From NCBI GenBank assembly GCA_963693315.1, contig OY856186.1, forward strand, positions 278,895,491-278,959,490: a DNA stretch of 64,000 nt. The letters are read 5' to 3'. The notes below the pieces were generated by a model. That model saw nothing but the letters and a program-made list of their open reading frames with translations. It was not told the DNA's origin and made no database searches. This document shows positions 55,806-64,000 of the stretch, in pieces. Origin of the DNA: Diogma glabrata (lineage: Eukaryota > Arthropoda > Insecta > Diptera > Cylindrotomidae). The number at the start of each line of letters is the position of its first letter. Within the stretch, counting starts at the first letter, position 1. Both the position numbers and the translations under genes were made by a program.

Positions 55806-58724
55806 TTTAATTATTTTTTAAAATTTTGTTCAGAAAGTGGTGTTTTAACAAGTCTCTCGACGAGTGAAAAGATTGCGGCATTTTTTGCATTATAGAATGT
55901 ATATATTTAAACATACAAGGTCTTACAAATAATTTTGCTGAGCTTGAAGCTATTTTAGTAGGGAATACTTTCGATTTTATTTGTTTGACAGAAACGCACT
56001 TAACTGATGCAGATGTTGATCCGTTGGTACAAATTAATAATTATAATTTATTTAGAATCAATAGTCATTCGCGTCATACTGGTGGTGTGGCGTTCTATAT
56101 AAAAAGCTGTTGGAATGTAGAGCTAATAAAGAGTGCAGCATATAATAATGAATCATGGTGGCTGCTTGTAAAAGTTAGTCTGGCAGATGTATGTTTTTAT
56201 TTGGCTGGTTTATATAGATCACCTAAACCATTAAACATGAATGCTGAATTCTTTAGTTATTTTAGTTCACTTTTGGAAGAATTAGGCGAATTTAGTGATA
56301 ATTCAATAGTTTTTGGTGACTTTAACATAAATTGGTTTAATGATAACAATCACAAATTAAAAATGAAAGAAATTATGGATGACAACGCTTTCAAACAGTT
56401 AATAGCGGAACCTACAAGAATTAGCAATACATCTTCTACCTTAATTGATTGGGTGGTAACAAACTTGTATAGCAACATCAAAGTAGAGATGGACTTTAAT
56501 TTAAAAATAAGTGATCACGAAACTTTTAAAATAAAAATTAATCTCAAAAATGATATTGATACTAACCCAAAAACTTTTAAATATTTAAATTATAATGAAA
56601 ATTCCTTTCTTTCGAAAATATGCTCAAGTGACGTAATGACAATGTATTTTGCTGAGTGCAACATAAAAGCAGAAAAATTTTCTAATGGTTTACGTAAGGT
56701 AGCTAACAGTTTTGTTAAAGAAAAAAAATTAATTTTATTAGAAAATGCTTGGTTTAATGATGATCTAAAGTTACTAAAAATTAAAAAAATTGAGCAATAT
56801 AAACGCGCAACTTGGATTAAAAGTAAAAATGAATGGCAGAACTATAGAAATTTAAGAAATGAGTATAAAAATAAAATAAATCTAGCGAAAAACAAATTTA
56901 TTCAAAATAAAATTGAAATGTCTCAAGATCAAAACCAAATGTGGTTAAATATAAAGTCGTATGTTTTAAAAGATCAAAAGTCGGATATTAGTGAAATATT
57001 ATTTCTTAATGAAGTAATTAAGGACAAAACAGAAATTGCAAATAAATTTAATAAATATTTCATTGATAGTATAAAAGATATTAATGGAAGTATACCGCTA
57101 AAACCTTATATTAACTTAATTGAAGATAGTGATACTAATTTTAAATTTGAGTTACTAACATTAAATGAATTAGAAACAATTTTAAAAACAATTAATAAAA
57201 AAAAAGACTTTAATTTTATAAATAGTGAAATGTTATTAGATTCTTTTAAACTTATTGGTCCAAACTTACTATCAATTATAAATAAATCGCTTGAAACAGG
57301 AGTTTTTCCAGAAATATGGAAAATCTCTTTAGTGGTGCCAATTGCAAAAGTGAAGGATACAAAGGAGCCCCATGAATTTCGTCCAGTCAACATGATTGCT
57401 ATTGAGGCAAAAGTATTGGAAAAAGTTGTCAACAACCAACTGGTGAGATATTTTGAAAATAATAATTTAATTTCTGATTACCAATCAGGCTTTCGTAAGG
57501 ACCATAGCTGTGAATCTCTTATAAATTTAGTGGTTACAAACTGGAAAACTGCTATTCATGATAATCAAGTCATAGTTGGTGTTTTTTTGGATTTGAGGCG
57601 TGCTTTTGAAACCGTTGACCGAAATATTCTCATTCAAAAGTTGCAAGCGTATGGGGTAGAAGAGAAAGAACTACAGTGGTTTGTATCCTATTTAAGTAAT
57701 AGGAAACAAAAAACAAAGATTAGCGATGCTGTGTCAGATGCCATTGATGTTCAGCTTGGTGTTCCTCAAGGAACCGTTCTTGGAGTGCTGCTTTTTCTTA
57801 TTTATATAAATGATATGGAAAAGGCCATAAGTATAGCAAAGCTAGTTCTTTTTGCCGATGATGCATTAATTTATATAATTGGTGATAGTGTTGAAGAATG
57901 TGTAAGGCAGATCAATATCGACCTAGAAAATCTGAGTGATTGGTTTAAAATGAATAAACTTAAATTAAATGTAGACAAAACGAAATGTATGATTATTAAT
58001 AGTAATATTAGAAATGATATTGTAATAGATGGTCATAAATTAGAGGTAGTTAAAGAAATAAAATACTTAGGTGTAATTATTGATAGTAATTTAAGTTTTA
58101 AAAATCATGTTAATTATGTATGTAAAAAAGTAGCCAAAAAAGTTTATTTTTTTTCAAAAATTCGTTGCAAATTGGGCTTTTCTACAGCTGTAAAAATATA
58201 TAATGTTATGATTAAGCCACATTTTGAGTATTGCTCCACTATTCTGTTTACTTGTACGAAAGAAATGTTAAATAAGTTACAAAAATTGCAAAACAAATGT
58301 ATGAGAATTATTTTAAAAGTTAGTAAATATACGTCAATTAAATTTATGTTAAGTGCCTTAAAATGGCTTAATGTACATCAAAGAATTGAATATAATGTTT
58401 TGGTAATAGTTTTTAAAATGAAAAATGGCATTTATCCAAAATATCTTTGTGATAAATTAGTATATGTAAAGGATGTTCATGAGTATAATTTACGAAATAC
58501 TAGTGGTTTTAGGCTTAAATGTTATAATAAAGAAAAGACTAAACAAATGCTCATGTATAATGGGCTTAAATTATTCAATGAGTTACCAAATGAAATTAAA
58601 ACTGAAACAAGAATTAATTTGTATAAAAAAAAAATTATTAATTTTATTAGAACTAAATAATATTTTTTCTATATGTTTGTAAAATTATAAAAAAAAATAG
58701 TTTTTTTAACTAAATAAATAAATA
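55806..58724 (+). mobile_element. CR1/Jockey-like non-LTR retrotransposon, largely intact ORF2
   Basis: Flanked by AATAAAATTAAA (55794-55805 and 58725-58736), with an AAAT-type tail (about 58711-58730). No ORF1, so it is probably 5'-truncated. It interrupts the Penelope RT of family 3. Confidence 0.8.
55868..58660 (+). CDS. AP endonuclease-reverse transcriptase (ORF2 protein)
   Basis: Open from the codon after a TGA at 55865 to TAA at 58658-58660, 930 codons. The first ATG is at 55985 but endonuclease homology starts upstream (LNIQGLTNNFAELEAIL), so the ATG at 55985 is not the natural start and the real one is probably lost. Numbered from 55985: endonuclease to about 190 (LTETHL at 2, LYRSP near 80, GDFNINW near 108, SDHETFKI near 178); RT about 400-700 with EFRPVNMIAIEAKVLEKVV near 460, GVFLDLRRAFETVDR near 530, GVPQGTVLGVLLFL near 592, FADDALIYI near 622 and LKLNVDKTKCM near 660; C-terminal domain with KPHFEYCS near 745 and ending NELPNEI. 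All catalytic residues seen are in place and there is no stop over 2.8 kb, the best-preserved retrotransposon gene here. Confidence 0.93.
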   Translation, partial: KDCGIFCIIECIYLNIQGLTNNFAELEAILVGNTFDFICLTETHLTDADVDPLVQINNYNLFRINSHSRHTGGVAFYIKSCWNVELIKSAAYNNESWWLLVKVSLADVCFYLAGLYRSPKPLNMNAEFFSYFSSLLEELGEFSDNSIVFGDFNINWFNDNNHKLKMKEIMDDNAFKQLIAEPTRISNTSSTLIDWVVTNLYSNIKVEMDFNLKISDHETFKIKINLKNDIDTNPKTFKYLNYNENSFLSKICSSDVMTMYFAECNIKAEKFSNGLRKVANSFVKEKKLILLENAWFNDDLKLLKIKKIEQYKRATWIKSKNEWQNYRNLRNEYKNKINLAKNKFIQNKIEMSQDQNQMWLNIKSYVLKDQKSDISEILFLNEVIKDKTEIANKFNKYFIDSIKDINGSIPLKPYINLIEDSDTNFKFELLTLNELETILKTINKKKDFNFINSEMLLDSFKLIGPNLLSIINKSLETGVFPEIWKISLVVPIAKVKDTKEPHEFRPVNMIAIEAKVLEKVVNNQLVRYFENNNLISDYQSGFRKDHSCESLINLVVTNWKTAIHDNQVIVGVFLDLRRAFETVDRNILIQKLQAYGVEEKELQWFVSYLSNRKQKTKISDAVSDAIDVQLGVPQGTVLGVLLFLIYINDMEKAISIAKLVLFADDALIYIIGDSVEECVRQINIDLENLSDWFKMNKLKLNVDKTKCMIINSNIRNDIVIDGHKLEVVKEIKYLGVIIDSNLSFKNHVNYVCKKVAKKVYFFSKIRCKLGFSTAVKIYNVMIKPHFEYCSTILFTCTKEMLNKLQKLQNKCMRIILKVSKYTSIKFMLSALKWLNVHQRIEYNVLVIVFKMKNGIYPKYLCDKLVYVKDVHEYNLRNTSGFRLKCYNKEKTKQMLMYNGLKLFNELPNEIKTETRINLYKKKIINFIRTK

Positions 58725-58736
58725 AATAAAATTAAA

Positions 58737-60400
58737 GGAATTATTTGATGGATGAAGAATGTATTAAAATATCAGTACAAGTAGGCTTACGATATATGTC
58801 AAATTAAAATTTAGTTGTAATGTGTTGAATTTTAATATATAGAAAATTTAATGTTTTATCAATTTCTTTTTCAATGGTAAATTTAATTGAAGGATGTTTT
58901 CCATTAAGTAAAATAAGAAAATTGACTGTCTTTCTGTACCGGTCCAAAGGCAAAGAATATCGTCTACGTATCTATACCAAAATAAAATATTATTAATTGC
59001 TATTTGTAAGTTAGCATCTAGGAATTGATGTTCAAATCAATCCATAAAAATTTCGGAAAGTAAGGGTGATAAGGGCGAACCCATTGGGAGTCCGTCAGTG
59101 AATTTAAAAAATTGGTTTTCGAAAGTGAAATAATTTTGTTCTACGAAAGTCTTATATATAAGGATTAACTCATTTCTAATATCGGCAGATAATACATTTA
59201 CGTTTATAATTTGAATTACAATGTCATTTAGTATATTTAATGGAATAGATGTAAACAAACGTGATACGTCAAACGATATTAATTTAGAATTTAGAGGAAC
59301 TACAACATTTTTAATTTTATTAATGAGATCTAAAGAATTTTTATCTGAATATTTAGAAACAAAACCAGTTTTTTCAATGAAAATGTTTTGAAACTTTTTG
59401 CAAACTTTGTAGGCAGGAGCACTACAATATGAAACGATTGACCTACTTGGTATGTTTGGTTTGTGCAGTTTTGGTAGTCCGTAAATGACAGGTACAAACG
59501 GATTCATTTGTTTAAATGGAAATGCTGTTGAAGGTGGTATCCAATTAGTACATGAAGAAAGACAATTTGTAACAGAAAGTTTAAATTTATTTGTAGGGTC
59601 GGTTCGAAAAATGTCTGCATTGCTATCAAATAAGAACTCATTAATTTTTTGGATATATAAAGATTTGGGTAAAATTGTGATGGTATTTTCCTTATCAGCT
59701 TTAGAAAGAACACAGTCATTTAAAAGAAGTTTGGATTTGATTGTTTTAACTAAATTTAAATTTTTAAAATCTAACTGGCTTATACTTAAATTTTGGTTTT
59801 TTTCACATCTAATTTCTTCGGCACAAATAGCTTTTAAGTTGTTTTTGTTAATGGAACAGTTAAAACTTCCAGATAAAGCGACTTCCTCATCAACAGCCAC
59901 TTCAAATAAGTTGTTGGAAACATTAGTGTTAACCGGTGCAAACCTCAGTCCTTTATTCAACAAATTTGTTTCTTCTATTGTAAAATTAATAGTTGATAAA
60001 TTTTCAATTTTTTTGAAAAACTCATGAGATGTTTCTTGTGGAATTGTTTTAGGAAAATTAATGATCAAAAGTTGTTCCAACTTCTTTTTTTGTAGTAAAT
60101 ATTGTTGATGTGCAATTTCATTTACTTCATTTCTTAAATAAATATCAATTACATGAAATTCTGTAGGGATTACATCCTACAACATTTCAGTATCTGCAAC
60201 TTTTAGGTGTGTTGAAATATTGTTCCTGAAATAATTTATTTCAGCCTGGAGCCACGCTGCTTGTCCTATGTGAATACCTTTCAATGCACGATCATTTTTA
60301 ATTGGGGTATAAATTTGAATATAGTTTGGTATAATTTTGAATTTTTTACAGCGTGTATTAAACCATGAATGATTGTTGGTAAGTTCTTTTTTCTTTAATA
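58737..60400 (-). pseudogene. Penelope family 3 N-terminus and reverse transcriptase
   Basis: Minus strand. From about 60360: RCKKFKIIPNYIQIY, an in-frame TAG near 60178, then the frame 60080-59037 with KADKENTITILPKSLY, YGLPKLHKPN, LISFDVSRLFTSIP and GLPMGSPLSPLLSEIFMD, a stop, and beyond it RYVDDIL (about 58985-58965) and a thumb region (RKPTCTD) up to the non-LTR insertion. The RT active-site aspartates are retained but the frame carries at least two stops. Confidence 0.87.
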
Positions 60401-60845
60401 ACTTTTTATAAAATCATTTATATTCATAGAATATAAAATCATTTATATTCATAGTTCCACATATATTCAATATTAATCGCACGCAACATAATCACAACAT
60501 TTTTTTCATTTGTCACGCCTAAAATGAGAGCAATAAAATTAAAATTAAAACTAATTTATGTATAAAATATTTAGATAAATATAATAATAACAGAAATAAC
60601 TTAATCTAAGAAACATGTTTACCTTTTCAAAACATCAAAATTTATTGCAAAATCATTTTGTTCACAAGTCACAACCATATATACAAGCCAGCTATTTCTG
60701 ATTTTATAAAAGTTGGGAATGAGCTATTACTGTCTTTTGTTTACTTCTTGACCTTAAATGCCTCCCTGCCGGTTGGGAAGTAAAAATGATATAGCGACTA
60801 CTTTTTGTAGTACAAATTTTATTAAAATTTGATTGAGTTAACTTA
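60401..60845. other. AT-rich stretch without recognised gene
   Basis: A short direct repeat (AATCATTTATATTCATAG, about 60412-60452). Otherwise nothing supported. Confidence 0.4.
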
Positions 60846-60985
60846 ATAGTACATTATGATGCTAGGACGTAAAGCTAAAGATTTTGGACGTATGTTGAGT
60901 TTGCAAATTGAGGCGCTAGCCGAGATTTGCACCCACATTAAGTCCAAAATAGCTTACGTCCGTGCGTCATATACTATTTTTTATT
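60846..60985. repeat. Hairpin repeat, inverted paralogue of 14275-14412
   Basis: Same stem and centre as at 14275 in the opposite orientation, flanked by TATTATGATGCTAGG and ACTATTTTTTATTCGCC. Confidence 0.8.
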
Positions 60986-61275
60986 CGCCGCAAGCAAAAT
61001 ATTTCAAAAAAATTGTTTATTCTAAATCAAGTTATAATTTTGCATAAATTTTGAAATGAAAATATGTTGAACAAGTAACCTTTGACAAAATATTTGTCGA
61101 CAACAAGACGACAACAAGACAACAAAATAATAACAATAATTTTAATTGGATTGTGAGATTTTGAATTTAAAGGTTGCTTTGATAAAAATTTCTATTTTTT
61201 ATAGAATTTAAACAAATAAAAATGTTTTTTACTTTTTTGGACGAAACTAATGACAACAAAATATATGGTTAAAAA

Positions 61276-62562
61276 GTGACACTTTACGGCCGGTGAAAAA
61301 CGCGTGAAATCAGCAAAAAACATGCAATTTTGGAAATGAGGTTTTTATTTTGTATATTTAGGTATTGGAATTCGTTGACATCAATAAAAAAAACTTTTCT
61401 GCGTTTTTAGTTTTTTTTTTTTTAACACTGTCTTAAGATACAGGGTGTTGAAAAATCAAGAAATTGCTCGACCCTGGTGTATTGAAATGGCTCTACAGTC
61501 AAAACTACCGGACTGATTGTTATATAGCTCATAATGTTATATCAAAATGTAGGTATTGAACAGAGCTAATCAAAATAATAATTCACATTATATGACCTTG
61601 AACATTTTCTTTTAGAAAAATAACGGTAAAAAATTCAAATTCGATTTTCTAGAAATGCACATTTTTAAAATTTTTGATTTTTTAATATGTGAAAGGTACA
61701 TATGTTACTAACATTATATAAAAAATTCGAGGGGAAAATTTTTTGTTTTTTTTTTATTAATTTTATTGCAACACGCCTTAAAATTTTTCATCATAAAAAA
61801 AAGTGGAGTTAAAAAATTAACAGCTTTTTTGGATTTACATATATGTTTTTGTAATAAATTTTTAATTTCAACTCAAAATAAATATTTTACACATTTTTTA
61901 TCATTTATTTAATTTTACATTACTAAATTCCGTAGAGTTAGAATAACGTCTAACTAAGATTGATACATCATTTGTAGGAATGTATGAGTGATATCCTCCA
62001 GGAATTGTTAAATTCAAATTAAATAAATGATAAAAAATGTGCAAAATATTTATTTTGAGTTAAAATTAAAAATTTATTACAAAAACATATATGTAAATCC
62101 AAAAAACTGTTAATTTTTAACTCCACTTTTTTTATTATGAAAAATTTTAAGGCGTGTTGCAATAAAATTAGTAAAAAAAAAAACAAAAAATTGTCCCCTC
62201 CTGAATTTTTTATATAATGTTAGTATGTTAATGTTAGTATCATAGGTCATACAACGTGAATTATTATTTTGATTAGCTCTGTTCAATACCTACATTTTGA
62301 GCTATATAACATTAAAATCAGTCCGGAAGTTTTGACTGTAGAGCCATTTCAATACACCAGGGCCGAGCAATTTCTTGATTTTTCAACACCCTGTATCTTA
62401 AGACAGTGTTAAAAAAAAAACTAAAAACGCAGAAAATTTTTTTTTTGATGTCAACGAATTCCAATACCTTAATAAACAAAATTAAAACCTCATTTCCAGA
62501 CCTTGCTGATTTCACGTGTTTATCACCGGCCGCAAATCACAGTAATAAAGTGCCACTTTAAT
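61276..62562. repeat. Large foldback element
   Basis: Left arm 61276-61915 pairs with right arm 62016-62562, with a loop of about 100 bp. About 90 bp in the left arm (around 61600-61690) are missing from the right. Outer ends CGGCCGGTGAAAAACGCG and CACGTGTTTATCACCGGCCG. Termini resemble sequence beside the hairpins at 13926 and 52205. No coding frame. Confidence 0.88.
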
Positions 62563-63880
62563 ATGTAGGCGAATAAAAAAATTTTTATAGTTAAAAATAA
62601 AATTTCAGTGTAGGGAACTAGATCAAAACAATTTGACGTTTTATTTTTTATATAGAAACCATGGTAGAAATTTTCATATTCGAATTGTGCTCTAAATACC
62701 CTTAGCGTTAGGCTTCGACCTTACGACCTGAGTACTCTATGATAGCAAACAAATTTCCAAATCGTTATGTAATATACTATTTATTTGACAAGTAATGATT
62801 AGCATGATGCATGTTTTAGCTGTCTTTCTGGCTTGTCAGATTAACAGGCTTGTCAGATTAATTGAAAATCATTTTTATGAGAATTAAAAATATCTTATCA
62901 AGTTTATTTTGAATTAGCAGATATTAATCAATGAATAATCACCAAAATCTTTTCGTATTTTGTGATTTCGTTGGTATTTTTGAAACACAAAATTTAAAAA
63001 CCGTAATGCGGAACAGAATAAATGCTAACAAAAAAAACATACAACGTAAGTAATAATAATAATAAATAAAATTAACACAAAATCAAAATTAAAAAGCTTT
63101 TGCATCAACTTAAAAAAAGTTGATATAAAATCTTATTGCATATCTTTATTTTAATTTTAAACCAACAAAAAAATGTGAAAATAAGAAACTCATATTTCAG
63201 AAATATGATTTTGATAATTTTTTTTTATTTATCTAAAGTAATAAAAACCAAAAATAGCCATAAATAAAATTCTTGGATTTTCCAAGAAAAAAATAAATTC
63301 ATCTTGAAATTTAATCTTCGTTCATTGGAAAGTTGGTTGGTATTATATGATTGTTTTCTTTTAATTAATTAATTTTAGTGATTTTGTTAAAGCATTTTCC
63401 ATAATTTCTTTTAAAAACATGTAAATGGAATCACATAAATCACTTATAATTTTTTTAAACGTATTTCGTTTAATTGAATTCAACTATACCATGAAATCTT
63501 TATTTTTTTTTTCAATACAAAAACGTTAAATAAAATTTGTCATTTCACAAATTAAGTTCGTATTCCTAATATAAGCTGCGCCAATCCTACAAAAATTTCA
63601 CGTGCTAACAAAAATCTGCTCCATTTATGTTATAATTTAATAGTAATCAATCTACAACTATTTTTTTACAAACGTACAATTTTGTTGATAGATGACTGAC
63701 AGAAAATTAAAATTATGTCAAATAATTTGATATAATAATAAAAAGGAATTCGTTAGCTGTCATCAAGTCAGTAGAATTGGACATTGAAATATTAATTAGT
63801 TTTAGACAAACAATAAATTGATGAAATCATTATTTGTCTATCGAAGGTCAAATATTTTTTTTTGTTATACACTGAAAGAA
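62563..63880. other. AT-rich stretch without recognised gene
   Basis: No supported feature. Confidence 0.4.
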
Positions 63881-64000
63881 AAAATTTGGTTACTACAACC
63901 GCGTTTGTGCCAACCGAATGTTTGTTGTTACTCTAAATTCGGTTGTTGTTTCTTCAAATTTTGTTTTGGAAGTAAAGACAACCGAATTTGAGGTTATTGT
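63880..64000. repeat. Possible start of a repeat running off the window
   Basis: ACACTGAAAGAAAAAATTTGG is followed by repeated CAACCGAAT / ATTCGGTTG words in both orientations, like the terminus of a foldback or MITE cut by the window end. Confidence 0.35.

Larger units (their letters stand above)
54890..60400 (-). mobile_element. Third Penelope-like element, split by a non-LTR element
   Basis: Minus strand: N-terminus and RT at about 60400-58737, then RT thumb, linker and GIY-YIG at 55793-55210, and a decayed hammerhead at 54905-54943. The intervening 55806-58724 is a separate insertion with a 12-bp target duplication. Protein sequence is clearly distinct from the other two Penelope families here. 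Confidence 0.88.

Overview
The window looks like part of an arthropod, most likely insect, genome. It is very AT-rich, has two long (TA)n arrays and one 200-base assembly gap (28983-29182), and is built almost entirely from transposable elements of animal type: Ty3/gypsy, RTE- and CR1/Jockey-like non-LTR elements, Penelope-like elements with GIY-YIG domains, a Helitron, a hAT and foldback elements. The species cannot be named from the sequence. No bacterial-style operon, CRISPR array, rRNA or convincing tRNA is present. Only two short stretches (636-883 + and 43404-43778 -) look like possible host-gene terminal exons, and both are weak.

Layout. 1-4900: AT-rich sequence, one possible exon, an inverted-repeat cluster with a tRNA-like core and a 160-bp tandem duplication. 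4916-9314: a gypsy element (LTRs 5282-5932 and 8428-9024) sitting inside a TA array. 9325-11919: a dispersed repeat split by a 2.2-kb array of 517-bp units, each carrying a hammerhead ribozyme. 12.4-15 kb: hairpin repeats. 15419-19539: a second gypsy element, minus strand, that has lost protease and reverse transcriptase. 19780-20385: a foldback. 20515-28121: repeat E copy A, invaded by an RTE element and a CR1/Jockey-like element. 29183-32513: Helitron Rep gene and helicase fragment broken by a palindromic MITE. 32987-42179: repeat E copy B, invaded by a head-to-head Penelope pair that is itself invaded by a hAT. 42.7-46.4 kb and 52.4-54.3 kb: more hammerhead repeats and a large inverted duplication. 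48427-50295: a second head-to-head Penelope pair. 54.9-60.4 kb: a third Penelope element carrying a non-LTR element with a 930-codon open frame. 61276-62562: a large foldback.

The main discovery is a set of self-cleaving hammerhead ribozyme motifs that explains repeats which first look tRNA-like. One repeat family has a canonical type III hammerhead (core CUGACGA and GAAA, cleavage triplet GUC) at 9626-9692, 10143-10209, 10783-10849, 11300-11366 and 53489-53555, with decayed relatives at 23163, 32987 and 42814. A second, sequence-divergent family (45797-45870 and 46224-46297) keeps the same fold by compensatory changes. In both families the loops of stems I and II are complementary over 7-9 bases. 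Three Penelope families in the window carry minimal type I hammerheads near their 3' ends, two of them well preserved. Hammerhead repeats in tandem arrays flanked by 10-16-bp target-site duplications, next to Penelope elements with hammerheads of their own, suggest retrozyme-like non-autonomous elements that move as circular RNA using a Penelope reverse transcriptase. That last step is inference.
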